Notes under the pieces: generated by a model
The model's database searches: none
What the model was told of the DNA's origin: nothing
The model's input: the letters and a program-made list of their open reading frames with translations, nothing else
Translations under genes and position numbers: made by a program
In this document: positions 42,569-53,064 of the stretch, in pieces
Layout: each line of letters opens with the position of its first letter
Numbering within the stretch: position 1 is the first letter of the stretch
From: Pirellulaceae bacterium
Lineage (GTDB): Bacteria; Planctomycetota; Planctomycetia; Pirellulales; Pirellulaceae
Direction of reading: 5' to 3'
Length of the DNA: 64,000 bases
Assembly: GCA_026004795.1 (NCBI GenBank)
Contig: BPJV01000002.1
Coordinates: forward strand, 1 to 64,000

Positions 42569-44528
42569 TCACTCTTCGTCGCCCCGCAATTTGGCCAACA
42601 CGCTGTAATCCTCCAACGTGGTGGTGTCGCCCACCTCTTCCTTGCCACTGGCGATGTCTCGGAGCAATCGCCGCATGATTTTCCCGCTACGCGTCTTGGG
42701 CAGAGCATTGGTAAAACGGATGTCATCCGGCTGGGCCAAAGCTCCTATCTCCTTGCGCACGTGCAACTTCAATTCGGAACGCAATTGCTCGCTGGGATCG
42801 GTTTTTAGAACGACAAAGGCAGCTATGGCTTGCCCCTTCAGCGAATCGGGACGCCCTACCACGGCGGCCTCGGCCACTTGGGGATGGGACACCAAAGCAC
42901 TTTCGACTTCGATGGTGGAAAGACGGTGTCCGGAGACGTTGATCACATCATCGATCCGTCCCATGATCCAATAGTAACCGTCCGCATCTTGGCGCGCGTT
43001 GTCGCCGGTCAAGTACATGCCGGGTACTTTGCTCCAGTATTGTTGGCGATAACGTTCCTCGTCTCCCCAAATCCCGCGCAACATTCCCGGCCAAGGTTGC
43101 GCGATGCACAGCATGCCTCCCCGCCCCTGAGGAACCTCATGCCCATGCTCGTCAACGATCTTGGGGACCACTCCGGGCAACGGTTTGCAACAGCTTCCCG
43201 GTTTCAACGGCGTTGCTCCCGGCAACGGACTCATCATGATTCCCCCGGTCTCGGTCTGCCACCACGTATCGACGATCGGACATCGCCCACCGCCGATCTT
43301 GGTGTAATACCACATCCAGGCCTCTGGATTGATCCCTTCACCGACGGTACCCAGCAGACGCAGGCTGGACAGATCGTGCTTTTCGACGTGGTGATCCCCC
43401 CATTTGATGAAGGCGCGGATGGCGGTCGGAGCGGTGTAAAGAATGGTAACGCGGTATTTCTCGACCAGCTCCCAGAAACGATCTTCGGCCGGGTAGTTGG
43501 GCGCTCCCTCATACAACAGAACCGTCGCTCCTGCAGAGAGCGGACCATAGACGACGTAGCTATGTCCGGTAATCCAACCGCAATCGGCCGTACACCAGTA
43601 GACATCTTCCTCGCGATGATCGAAGACCCACTGAAACGTCCTCTTGGCGTACAAATTGTACCCTGCCGTCGTATGGCGGATACCCTTGGGCTTACCGGTG
43701 GAGCCGCTGGTGTACAGAATGAACAATGGCGTTTCACTATCCAGTGGTGTAGCCGGGCAATGAGCATCGGCGGCATCCATCAATTCGTGCCACCAAAGAT
43801 CCCGTCCGGGCTGCATGGGCACCTCATTGCCCACCCGCCGCAGCACGACGCACTTTTGCACCGACGGGCTCTTGGCCAGAGCTTCATCGACCGTTTCTTT
43901 CAACGGCAGTACTTTACCTCGGCGGTATAAACCATCGCTGGTAAGCTGAATCTTCGCACCGGCATCGCGATTGCGTTCGGCGATCGCCTCCTGCGGAGAA
44001 ACCAGCGAAAATTACTGAATGGACCGCTCCTATCCTGGCACAAGCCAACATGGCGATCACTAGTTCCGGAGTCATCGGCATGTAGATGCTCACCACGTCC
44101 CCCGGTTGGACGCCCAGATTCTTCAACACATTGGCAAACCGGCACACCTGCTCATGCAACTGTCGATAACTCAGTTGTCGAGTGTCCCCAGGCTCACCTT
44201 CCCAAATAATGGCCGTTCGATCGCCGTGTCCACGCTCCAGGTTGGCATCCAGGCAGTTGTAGCTGGCGTTGGTCTTCCCTCCCACGAACCATTTGGCAAA
44301 CGGCAGTTGCCAATCAAGAACCTCGGTAAAGGGCTCGAACCAATGCAGGTGTTCGCGTGCCTCGGCCGCCCAGAAGGCTTGCGGATCGGCGAGGGAACGA
44401 TCGTAGAGCCGCTGGTACTCCTCCATGCTCTTGATTCTCGCCCGGGCCGCAAACTCCGCCGGAGGGGGAAACACCCGGGATTCGACCATCACGGAATCGA
44501 CTTGGCCAACACCTTCACTGTGATTCAT
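42569..44528 (-). CDS. acs: Acetyl-CoA synthetase, frame broken by one indel
   Basis: AMP-forming synthetase that converts acetate, ATP and CoA to acetyl-CoA via acetyl-AMP. The N-terminal part (from ATG 44528) runs to [12 protein letters not shown] in one frame; the rest, ending at 42569, continues in another. Near 43990 an extra G turns the expected [13 protein letters not shown] into SAGGDRRTQ; removing it restores about 650 residues. ATP motif [15 protein letters not shown], adenylate region [16 protein letters not shown] and the C-terminal catalytic Lys in [15 protein letters not shown] are intact. The single indel in a well-conserved gene suggests sequence error. The gene is monocistronic here. 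Confidence 0.88.
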
Positions 44529-44681
44529 ATCGAGCCTCTACACACGAACAACAACGAGTACCGGAGAAAGGGTGAGTGCGGAAAGGGAATGGAGCCCATG
44601 AGGATGACGCGCCGATGTCCACCATGGGAGCAGCGCCGCCGAAGACGCCATTCTAAGGACCGATGGGAGAATTTCCAGCCG

Positions 44682-45749
44682 CTATTCGGGGCGCTGGCCG
44701 TTTCCAGTCAGATGCGTCTGCAGATAAGCCGCCCGTTCGATATTTCGCTCAGCGACCGGTAGATGCTTGCCGCGAATCTTCTGGATGTGCGCCGGTTGGG
44801 TGTTGAGAAAGAGTTTGTTGATCGTCGCAACATCGACCGAACGGATCAGCCCCAGATTGATCCCCAACCGCACCTTGGATAAGTAATGCAGCGTCTCCTC
44901 GCTGCTGATCTTCTTCGCCGTACAAAGGATTCCGAACGCCCTGCTCACTTCGTCATGCAGATCCTGTTCTCCCTCCTTCAGCAAGAACATTCGTGCACGG
45001 CGCTCATATTCGATGATGCGCGGAACGATTTCTCGCACGGTATCCATCAACACTTCTTCAGTACGCCCCAGCGTTACTTGGTTGCTGATCTGATAAAAGT
45101 CTCCCATGTACTGGGACCCCTCACCATACAGCCCTCGCACCGCGACGTTAATCTTGTGCATCGATCGGAACACTTTCTCGATCTCGCGAGTGATCACCAG
45201 GGCGGGCAGATGCATCATGACGCTGACGCGCAATCCGGTCCCGACATTTGTAGGGCACGCCGTGAGGTAGCCGAACCGGTCATGAAAGGCATAGTTGACC
45301 TTGGATTCCAACTCACTGTCCAGCGTATCGATTTCGCTCCAGGCGCTCTCCAGGTCCAATCCGCTGTGAATCACCTGCAGTCGCAAATGGTCCTCTTCGT
45401 TGATCATCAAGCTGAAGCGTTCGTGCGGATCGAACACCACGGCCCGATCCCCCTCCCCGTCGGCCAGCTCGCGGCTCATCAACTGCCTTTCCACCAGGAA
45501 TTGGCGGTCAAGCTCATCGAGCTGGTCGACATCCAGGAACACGGCGCGGGACCAAGACGGCAGTGTCGCCACCCGCGCCCGCAGCATCTTTACGATCTGC
45601 ACCTTCTCCTCATCACTGGCTTTGCGCACAAAAGGGTAATCCGCCAGGTTGCGTGCCAGCCGAATGCGGGTGCTAATCACGATATCCGATTCGGGTCCGG
45701 TGCCCCGCAGCCACTCACCACACCGGTCCGCCAATTCTTCCAGTTTCAC
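44682..45749 (-). CDS. mcsB: Protein-arginine kinase
   Basis: A 355-residue member of the phosphagen-kinase fold that phosphorylates arginines in proteins, marking them for ClpCP degradation in Firmicutes. It has GPESDIVISTRIRLARNLAD (N-terminal nucleotide-site start), DVDQLDELDRQF, VERQLMSREL, MINEEDHLRLQVIHSGLDLE (catalytic NEEDH), LTACPTNVGTGLRVSVMMHL (catalytic Cys) and the C-terminal RGLYGEGSQYMGDFYQISNQ (VRGLYGEGS). GTG 45749 aligns with the known N-terminus; ATGs at 45839 and 45827 add sequence that looks noncoding. McsA lies 424 bases upstream on the same strand. No ClpC or CtsR is in the window. Confidence 0.9.
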   Translation of the reverse strand: MKLEELADRCGEWLRGTGPESDIVISTRIRLARNLADYPFVRKASDEEKVQIVKMLRARVATLPSWSRAVFLDVDQLDELDRQFLVERQLMSRELADGEGDRAVVFDPHERFSLMINEEDHLRLQVIHSGLDLESAWSEIDTLDSELESKVNYAFHDRFGYLTACPTNVGTGLRVSVMMHLPALVITREIEKVFRSMHKINVAVRGLYGEGSQYMGDFYQISNQVTLGRTEEVLMDTVREIVPRIIEYERRARMFLLKEGEQDLHDEVSRAFGILCTAKKISSEETLHYLSKVRLGINLGLIRSVDVATINKLFLNTQPAHIQKIRGKHLPVAERNIERAAYLQTHLTGNGQRPE

Positions 45750-46172
45750 GTTCTCTCGACTTCGAAACGAGTAGTAATTCCAGGTCCCAAGGCCGTCTAT
45801 TCTACGCGGAACGGGAAGGGACGGCATAGGTCTACTCACCCGCGCGGGATTCGCGGTGCGTTACATTCAGACCGTTTACAGTGGCCACCGCACGCCGCGG
45901 AGTAGCAGCAGGGGAGGTGCAGCCACCAACGCACGTAGCAGACGCCCCCATAATGACGCCTCGGCCGGTCGATCGATAGCCAGGAACCCTCAGCAGCCCC
46001 GCCCGCGATCCCCATGCGCGCCATAGACCGGTTACGGCCCGCCCCCGCATCGGGCTGCCCCACGTAACTTTGGCAGCTCGCGATGTTAACGGCTGGTCAG
46101 CGGTCCGCGCCTCGTCCCTGGTAGCGGGCCAATCGCACGGCGGGCGGTGGTTACAATCTCGCTGATCCTCAC
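45750..46172. other. Intergenic region between mcsA and mcsB
   Basis: About 420 bases, unusually long between partners that are normally adjacent. No gene, repeat or RNA recognised. Confidence 0.4.
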
Positions 46173-46688
46173 CTACGACGCCGAATCGATTCCCTCTTCC
46201 AGTTCCCGGATGCGGTCCCGCAACTTCCCCGCCCGCTCGTACTCTTCCTTGGCGATCGCTTCATGCATCTCCCGTCGTAGCTGAATCAACTCGTGCTGTC
46301 GATCCGGCGGAGTAACGCGATGAGACGGGCGTTTTCCCTGGTGGGCACTGGCGCCGTGCACATTAACCAACAGTTGCTCCAAATCATCTTTGAAGCATTC
46401 GTAATCGTACGCGCAGCCCAATCGGCCCACTTTTCGAAACTCGGCGAACGTGATGCCACACACCGGGCACGTCTTCTTGTCCAACTTTGCCAATTGTTCG
46501 GCCGTCTGGTCAAGCTGCAGCTGTTTTGCCAACATGCCTGCCACGGATGCCGGCGCGGCTCCGGCACCTCCCTGCGCCAGATAGATACGCGCGTGTTCTT
46601 CACATAAATGCACGATGTGTGGGCCGGTAGGTTCGGTCAACTCGGTGATATGAAAAGTGGCTTCACGTTCACATTGCTGACACTTCAC
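46173..46688 (-). CDS. mcsA: McsA-type zinc protein, activator of the arginine kinase
   Basis: A 171-residue protein that activates McsB. The N-terminal zinc motif is MKCQQCEREATFHITELTEP, with HLCEEHARIYL supplying the second Cys and His (C-x2-C ... C-x2-H). The second zinc module is CPVCGITFAEFRKVGRLGCA with YDYECF. The C-terminal UVR-like helical hairpin is LIQLRREMHEAIAKEEYERA GKLRDRIRELEE. This order (two zinc modules then UVR) is the McsA layout. It lies upstream of mcsB on the same strand, as in Firmicutes, but with a gap. Confidence 0.9.
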   Translation of the reverse strand: MKCQQCEREATFHITELTEPTGPHIVHLCEEHARIYLAQGGAGAAPASVAGMLAKQLQLDQTAEQLAKLDKKTCPVCGITFAEFRKVGRLGCAYDYECFKDDLEQLLVNVHGASAHQGKRPSHRVTPPDRQHELIQLRREMHEAIAKEEYERAGKLRDRIRELEEGIDSAS

Positions 46689-47306
46689 GGTTACCTGTCC
46701 TTTCCGATTGTCCCCTGACCGGCGGGGTGACCATCACCATCCGCATCGACCGATCGCCTCTCTTGACCGAGCGTTCTGGGCCGCGGTTCTACACGTACCC
46801 CTGACGTCGACGGCAATGCTGCTTCCCTACCGTGCCGAATCCGAAGGTGACACGAATTCCCCTTTCTGTTCGGCTCGTGGCAACGTCTCGGTGGGGAGCG
46901 AGCCGCAGCGAGGAGCGCTGCAATACCACCTTCATCTTACCTCCTGGGCCACAGCGCGACGATAGCGTCTTTCAGGACGGGAGGAACAACTGGCTGGATC
47001 CCAACGTCGCGGGGCCCGTGACCTCGGACCACGCCTCGTCATCGTGCCCAGCACGGTGACCGGTAGCGGTGTTTCCAACATACCCTGTCCCAACAGGCGG
47101 CATCGGCGAGTTGGCAGAACTGGCCCTTCCGACGGCTGCTCGGCATCCTCATCACTCCCCGTATCCATGCCGACATGATCGAGTACCATGGGACAGATAT
47201 CGACCTGGGGTATGGAAGTCGATCAACAGAAATAATGGCCGCCTGCGTGGCTCCGCGGTCGGTCGTATGGTAGCCTTGCCCAGTACTCAGGGACTCCTGT
47301 TCGCCA
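46689..47306. other. Intergenic region between mcsA and trpE
   Basis: About 620 bases separating divergent genes. Short frames only; I see no trp leader peptide with tandem Trp codons. Confidence 0.45.
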
Positions 47307-48828
47307 ATGAAATCGCCACATTTGCCTTCATTCTCTCGTTTCGCCGAATTGGCTCGCGATCATGACCTGGTGCCGCTTTATCGGCGCCTGCTCAGCGATT
47401 CCCTAACCCCCGTCTCAGCATTCCGGTTGCTCGATGATGGCGAAAGTTCCGCCTGCTTGTTCGAGAGTGTCATCGGGGGTGAAAAGGTGGGACGCTATAG
47501 CTTCATCGCCTTGCATCCCAATTCCCCGCATCGTGGCGCGGGGGCGGGAAGTGCAGTTGGGGCCGCTGGGCAATGAAGCCATCGTGCACGCCGAAGATCC
47601 TTTAGCGCTGCTATGGGAAACGGTGTCCGGAAAACGGGTGGCTACCGTGCCGGAACTTCCCCCGTTGACCGGAGGAGCCATTGGTTACGCCGGATACGAC
47701 GTGGTACGGTATGTGGAAAACCTACCCCACGCCCCGGTCGACGACCGCGGGCTGCCGGATCTCGATTTTTCATTATTCGACTCCCTGGTCGTCTTTGACA
47801 GCGTTACCAAGTCATTGTTCGTCATCACGCACGTCCACTGCGATCAATTCGAGTCACTGGAGGCCGGCCTACGCGGACGGCGTCCAGCGATTGGACCGCG
47901 TGGTGGAACGTTTGCAGAAGCCGGTCGAACGCCTGCCGGTCATCGATTTTGTGGACGAGGAACTGCCGCACCTGACTCCCCAAAGCAACTTCACGAAGCA
48001 AGAATTCGAAGAGGCGGTGAAGAAGTGCGTCGAGTACATTCGCGCCGGCGATATCTTTCAGGTAGTGATCAGCCAGCGGTGGACGCTTCCCAATCTGTGC
48101 GACCCGTTCGAAGTCTATCGGACGCTGCGCGTCATCAACCCCAGCCCGTTCATGTTCTACGTTCGTACACCAAGTGTCACCTTGGTGGGCTCCTCGCCGG
48201 AAGTTATGTGCCGGGTGATGGGAGGGGACGGTGACGGGTACGCCCCTTGGCGGGGAACGCGACCGCGAGGAAAAACAGACAAGGAGGATCAGCAGTTGGC
48301 CACCGAATTGCTGGCCGATCCCAAGGTGAGCGCGCCGAACACGTGATGTTGGGTCGATTTGGGCCGCAATGACGTCGGACGGGTGGCCGCGTACGGTACG
48401 GTCGAACTGAGCGATGTGATGGTCATCGAGCGCTATAGCCATGTCATGCACATCAGCTCCAATGTTTCTGGGCAGCTTCGTCCCGGCCTGACCGCAATGG
48501 ATGCGCTCAAAGCCTGTCTTCCGGCGGGCACTGTCAGCGGTGCGCCCAAGGTACGAGCGATGGAGGATCATCGACGAAATCGAACCCCCACCGACGCGGA
48601 CCGTATGCTGGTGCGGTTGGCTACATCGACTATTCCGGGAACATGGACACGTGCATCGCCCTGCGAACGATCGTCTTTGCCGGCGATAAGATCTACCTGC
48701 AGGCGGGGGCAGGGATTGTCGCCGATAGCGTCCCGGAAAAGGAGTTTCAAGAAACGGTCAATAAATCCAGCGCGCTGTTGAAGGCAGTAGCCGCCACGGT
48801 GCGCGCGCGACCGTCTGGAGGCCGATGA
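47307..48828 (+). pseudogene. trpE: Anthranilate synthase component I, broken by several indels
   Basis: Anthranilate synthase I makes anthranilate from chorismate. The full protein can be followed only by changing frame: start MKSPHLPSFSRFAELARDHD; YSFIALHP then (shift near 47520) RIVARGREVQLGPLGNEAIV and PPLTGGAIGYAGYDVVRYVE; shift near 47870 to LPVIDFVDEELPHLTPQSNF, GDIFQVVISQRW and SSPEVMCRVMGG; two more indels at 48326-48352 ([20 protein letters not shown]); then [17 protein letters not shown] and [15 protein letters not shown]; more near 48560-48595; final [20 protein letters not shown]. Conserved residues survive in every segment, so sequence error is likelier than decay. No trpG follows. 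Confidence 0.8.
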
Positions 48829-49010
48829 CACTGCCGCCCCCGCCAGGGTCAGACGGGCCAGCATGATACGCCGCACATGTCACTACTGGTCGGCTGAGCC
48901 AGGGTTGGGGCCGAGCCAGGTTGGGGCTGAGCGAATTCGGCACGAACCTCTTGGCGGGTGAGATTGGCCAAAAGGCCTCGGTTCGCGCCGCGGGAGCGAA
49001 TTCGCGGCGA
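48829..49010. other. Short tail-to-tail intergenic region
   Basis: Lies between convergent trpE and the TolC-family gene; contains GTTGGGGCCGAGCCAGGTTGG-like repeats, but nothing definite. Confidence 0.3.
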
Positions 49011-50541
49011 CTAACGAGCGGGGTTCGCCATCGGACAGCCGATTTGCCGTTCGATTTGCACGATGGTTCCAGCCAGATTGGCGGCGATACGGAGCTGGTG
49101 CAGTTCAAAGGCCAGGAGGTCGCGGTAGGTTTCGACTACGGAGAAGAAGTCGCTTCGTTTTCCGCGATAATCGGCCAGGTTGATTTCCAACGTCTCTTTC
49201 GTGCGCGGAATCATCTGGTCATGGAGAATCCGGTACTGTTCGGACAAGGAATCGGCTGTGGCCACCACTCGTCGCACCCGACCGAAGATTAAATTGCGTT
49301 CTGCGTTGTACAGCTCGATGCCTGCTGGCCGCCTGATGGGCTCGCTGCGGCGATTCCGGGACCGAATACGCTCTTGCCACACCGGAAGCGTGATGCCCAC
49401 GACCCACGGCGAAGTTATCGTTGCCGTTGGGCAACCGGACTAATCGCATCGTCCTCGCTGATCATTGTCCAGTTCATGCCGAATTGGAAATCGGGGGATA
49501 ACGCTCCAGACAAGCCAATCGCTGTTGTTCGCGATCACGGGCAATCTGCTGCGCAAGGCCTTGCAGGGGCCGGATTGCAGCTCTCGGCCAACGTCAGCAA
49601 TCGTTCGAGAGCTTCAAGCTGGTGGTCGACCGTCAACGAATACGCCACTTCGGGAACGAGCTCCGCGGGCCGAGAGAGGAGAGCGGCCAGGTCGGCGTGC
49701 GCGACAGCTTTTTGCTCCACCAGCCGCGCACGCTGTTGCCGCAGGCGGTCACGCTCCAGTTCGACGCGCAAAACGTCCTGTTGGCTTCCCACCGCCGCGG
49801 TAAACCGCAGCGGCGACATTGGACAAATCGATCAATAACTGATCCATTTCTTCAACATATACCGATGGCTTCGTCGGCCATGGCGACTTCAATGCAGGCC
49901 AGACGCACCAATTCCTCGACCTCCCGCTCGACGGCCTCCACCTCGGCCCGAGCCATCTCGACCTCGCGACGGGCAATCGCTTGCTTCACGTCGAGCTTCT
50001 CTGGCCACGGGACGGACTGCATGATGCCTAACTGATTGGCCGCCCGTCCCCCGGCAGTTTGCAAGGCATTCCCATCAAACGGCCAAAAGCTCTCGGTGAG
50101 CATGGGGTCGGAAAGCGAGCCAGCTTGAACGATGCGATGGGATTTTGCCGCCAGTTTTTGTCGGGCGGCGCGAATCTTGGGGTGGGTGGCGAGAGCCTCG
50201 GCGACCAGGGCCTCTGCAGGCAATGCCGTGGCGCCGTCCCGAAATGCCGTCTGCCCCTGCTCAACCTCGCCGGAGTTCCTCCAGAGCGCCTGAGCATCCG
50301 ACGTCGAGCCGCTGGCGGCAATCACGCGGTCATCCCATCGTTGATGAGGATCGATGCCAGTGGTCTCAGAGGGGCCAGTTCCTCCCTCTACGACCGCCTC
50401 CGATGCCGCATCGCCAGCGACGGAGGCAGAGGGAGAAAACCACGTCGATCGGTGGTCCCGTGCCACGGGCGTCGAGGGACCTGACAGACAACCGGTGCTG
50501 GATAATACCAAAGTTGCCGCCACGGGCGCAGCAGCACCCAC
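49011..50541 (-). pseudogene. TolC-family outer membrane efflux protein, broken by several indels
   Basis: An outer membrane channel protein of RND or metal efflux systems. In the first frame the N-terminus is a lipoprotein-type signal with lipobox (VAATLVLSSTGCLSGPS), then helices ALPAEALVAEALATHPKIRA ARQKLAAKSHRIVQAG and EMARAEVEAVEREVEELVRL. The frame shifts near 49855-49800 to VGSQQDVLRVELERDRLRQQ RARLVEQKAV, near 49545 and near 49450, ending in TKETLEINLADYRGKRSDFF and VVETYRDLLAFELHQLRIAA. These are the repeated coiled-coil and strand regions of TolC proteins. The start near 50541 is uncertain. A CsoR-like palindrome lies upstream, so a metal efflux role is possible. Inner-membrane partners are absent. 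Confidence 0.72.
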
Positions 50542-50622
50542 GAGGTAATAGGCAAGCGAACATTGTCGACCGATTCCAGATTTTCGAGTACATCGCGGCA
50601 GGGGATGGCCGGCGGTTGGTTC

Positions 50623-50775
50623 CTATGGCAGCGGGGATAAACCTGCCAGCAAACCTTGGTTGTGGAGCCTCAAGGCTACGTGCGAGCCACCACACTTGCA
50701 TTGGTTCACGTAGCAGCCGACGGTCACCCTGGCCATCCAAAAACCGATCCCGCGGACTTCGTGTTCAATCGGCAT
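50623..50775 (-). CDS. Possible small Cys/His-containing protein upstream of the TolC-family gene
   Basis: A 50-residue frame, MPIEHEVRGIGFWMARVTVG then CYVNQCKCGGSHVALRLHN, ending at TAG (50623-50625). Cys-x4-Cys-x-Cys with nearby His could bind metal. Its ATG lies 16 bases downstream of the palindrome at 50791-50809 and it is followed by the TolC-family gene on the same strand. There is no clear ribosome site. It could be a real metal-related peptide or chance. Confidence 0.3.
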   Translation of the reverse strand: MPIEHEVRGIGFWMARVTVGCYVNQCKCGGSHVALRLHNQGLLAGLSPLP

Positions 50776-50790
50776 TTTCACTAGGACTTC

Positions 50791-50809
50791 TATACCCCAT
50801 GGGGGTATA
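50791..50809. promoter_or_regulatory. CsoR-like palindrome TATACCCCATGGGGGTATA
   Basis: A near-perfect 19-base palindrome of the form TACCCC-N-GGGGTA. Established CsoR/RcnR-family copper or nickel repressor sites have this G-tract form (for example ATACCC...GGGTAT). It is 16 bases upstream of a possible small ORF and about 250 bases upstream of the TolC-family gene, both on the minus strand. No CsoR gene is in the window. Confidence 0.5.
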
Positions 50810-50968
50810 TTCTCCCTGGTTTTCTGCGATTCGCTAGCTAGGTCACAGCAAGGCCCGATGCCTACTCAGCCCGTGGAAAACGCATCCAACAAACCCAACC
50901 AGGAAGTGGGGAGGGCGTCCGGTCAGCCTACCGTCCCTAGCCGGAAATGATCGCTGGGGAGAGGAGAA

Positions 50969-52393
50969 TCAGCGACCGGAATCGATCGAAGCAGCGACCA
51001 AATCGTAGTCGCGACGAGCCACAATCTCCACGGGAACGATCTGGCCGACGGCGACATGATGGCGCGGATCGGCTGTAACATACACTGCCGCATCGACATC
51101 GGGCGCATCGGCGTACGAGCGGCCGAGCCATACGCGACGCTCGGCATCGATTTGTTGATCAATGATCACTTCGACCGCGTTGCCGATCTGGGCGTCGCAC
51201 CACTGAAAAGCAACAAGTTGTTGAGCCGCCATCAATCGTTGACGTCGCTCTTCCTTTACCTCTTCCGCAATCTGCCCAGGCAACTTGGCGGCCGGCGTAT
51301 CGGGCTCGAGCGAGTAGGTAAACACCCCGACCCGCTCGAATCTGGCTTCCTCGATAAACGCCTCGAGTTCCGCAAATTGGGCGTCCGTTTCCCCAGGAAA
51401 CCCGGTGATAAACGTAGTCCGCACAACCAAATCATCGATGCGATCGCGCAACCGTCGGACGACTTGGCGGATGCCGGCCGAGTCGACACGGCGCGCCATC
51501 CGTCGCAGCATGTGGTCATTGATGTGCTGCAGCGGCATATCGATGTACGGCAAGATCTTCTCGCTCTGAGCGATCGTCTCGATCAGTGCGTCGTCAATGT
51601 ACATCGGGTAAAAATACATTAAGCGTATCCAGTCCAATCCATCCACCTCTTCCAGCGCCTGGAGGAGGCGTGTCAGTGTGGGCTGGCCATACAGATCGAT
51701 GCCGTAATACGTCGTGTCCTGGGCTACAATGATCAACTCACGCACGCCTGAGGCGACGAGCTCGCGTGCCTCGCGAAGCACTTCCTCCATCGGTTTGCTG
51801 ACGTGTTTTCCCCGCATTTTGGGGATGGCGCAAAAGGTACACAAGCGATCGCAACCTTCGGAAATCTTCAGGTAGGCGAAGTGAGGGGGCGTAATGCGCA
51901 ATCGCTGCGTATCGTCCAAAGCTCGGATGGGGGCAGGGCGAAACACACTGCGCTGCAGTTCCAGGCCGTCGATCATTCGTCGCGCCACGTCGCGCACTTC
52001 GTCGCGTCCGAATACTCCTACCAACGCATCGATCTGCGGTCGCTCTTGGAGCAACTCCTCCCGCGCTCGCTCGGCCAGGCATCCGGCGACGATCACTCCT
52101 TTGATACGCTTCGCCGCTTTCAGCTCCAACATCTGGTCGATCGCCTCCAGCGATTCCGCTCGTGCGCGGTCGATAAAACCGCACGTATTGATGACGACGA
52201 AATCGCTCTGTTCGGGATCGGCAACCAACTCAAACCCTTCGTCACGGAGCACGCCCAGCATGCGTTCGCTATCCACCAGATTTTTTGGGCACCCCAGACT
52301 GACAAAAGCATACCGCCCGCGCGAAAAGTTTGGTTCGGGAATTTCATTTTTTGGGATAGCGGAAGGAGGCTCAATGATTGGAAGTTGATTCAT
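50969..52393 (-). CDS. rimO: Ribosomal protein S12 methylthiotransferase
   Basis: A 474-residue radical SAM enzyme that adds a methylthio group to Asp of S12. The N-terminal cluster Cys residues are in VSLGCPKNLVDSE, INTCGFID and VAGCLAERARE. The radical SAM motif C-x3-C-x2-C is EGCDRLCTFCAIP. FTYSLEPDTPAAKLPG and the C-terminal TRAM-like part (QIGNAVEVIIDQQIDAERRV ... VAVGQIVPVEIV) complete it. About 30 residues precede the usual N-terminus, with MNQLPIIEPPSAIPKNEIPE as the extension. It is preceded by a small hypothetical gene on the same strand with a nine-base gap, so they are co-transcribed. Confidence 0.95.
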   Translation of the reverse strand: MNQLPIIEPPSAIPKNEIPEPNFSRGRYAFVSLGCPKNLVDSERMLGVLRDEGFELVADPEQSDFVVINTCGFIDRARAESLEAIDQMLELKAAKRIKGVIVAGCLAERAREELLQERPQIDALVGVFGRDEVRDVARRMIDGLELQRSVFRPAPIRALDDTQRLRITPPHFAYLKISEGCDRLCTFCAIPKMRGKHVSKPMEEVLREARELVASGVRELIIVAQDTTYYGIDLYGQPTLTRLLQALEEVDGLDWIRLMYFYPMYIDDALIETIAQSEKILPYIDMPLQHINDHMLRRMARRVDSAGIRQVVRRLRDRIDDLVVRTTFITGFPGETDAQFAELEAFIEEARFERVGVFTYSLEPDTPAAKLPGQIAEEVKEERRQRLMAAQQLVAFQWCDAQIGNAVEVIIDQQIDAERRVWLGRSYADAPDVDAAVYVTADPRHHVAVGQIVPVEIVARRDYDLVAASIDSGR

Positions 52394-52402
52394 GAGTGGC
52401 TC

Positions 52403-52663
52403 TCAATTCTCCGATTGATCGGAGGTCGTTTGGGACTTGACGGGTTCAATGGATTCAATCAACAAAATGGAAATCTCTCGTTCCCGTTCTTTGGGATCTT
52501 CGTTGTCTTCATTCATCCAGGTGAAGACATGGGCGGTGGTACGTCCAATCGCGATCATCTCGGGATGGCGAATCTCAAACGTCTCTCCGCTGGTCATTTT
52601 GATGCGAAACGGACGAAATGGCTCGGCGCCGACATAGTTTACAAGTCTACGGAAGGTCATCAT
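52403..52663 (-). CDS. Small conserved hypothetical protein upstream of rimO
   Basis: An 86-residue soluble protein (MMTFRRLVNYVGAEPFRPFR, IKMTSGETFEIRHPEMIAIG, MNEDNEDPKEREREISILLI ESIEP). The pattern 'PFRPFRIKMTSGETFEIRHPEM' is one I have seen in small planctomycete hypotheticals, but no function is known. ATG 52663 has AAGGAG nine bases upstream; the longer frame to 52792 lacks this. Its stop is nine bases before the rimO start. Confidence 0.72.
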   Translation of the reverse strand: MMTFRRLVNYVGAEPFRPFRIKMTSGETFEIRHPEMIAIGRTTAHVFTWMNEDNEDPKEREREISILLIESIEPVKSQTTSDQSEN

Positions 52664-53064
52664 TTCAAAGTTCTCCTTGAAAAGGATTCTTGGCTGCATT
52701 CGCCTACGCCAGCACAAAAGCGTATTTCCCCCGGCATCCCTGCCGCGGATGTCCTGGCTGATCATCGGTCGAGAGCTGGCCGGCATTAGCATCGATGATC
52801 GGGAGATGGATGGACATACTCGACAATGACTTCCTAGAGGCAGCGGGAGTTAAGAAAAAGCGAAATGCCTGCAATAAACGAGCGTTCTCGACAACACGTT
52901 ACGGACACAGGTGGAGGCGGGGGAGAGTCGATGTGGCGACAACACGTCCTCTCGCACCCATCGATTCACGTCACGGTTGCCGGGCGCCGTCGGTTCTTCC
53001 GCTTATGGGTTTTCCCTTAACCACCACCGGCTCCGGCACTTCGCGGGATCGACAGCACACACGG
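52664..53064. other. Intergenic region, nothing recognised
   Basis: About 400 bases between minus-strand genes. Frames on the plus strand across it run into the M50-like gene and look like shadows. Confidence 0.4.

Noticed and set aside
47307-48828. Programmed frameshifting in trpE
   Set aside because: There are at least five breaks of both signs, no slippery heptamers with downstream structure were seen, and neighbouring genes show the same kind of indels.
49011-50541. Three separate small genes instead of one TolC-family gene
   Set aside because: The segments line up in order as one TolC-type protein on the same strand, so indels are the simpler reading.
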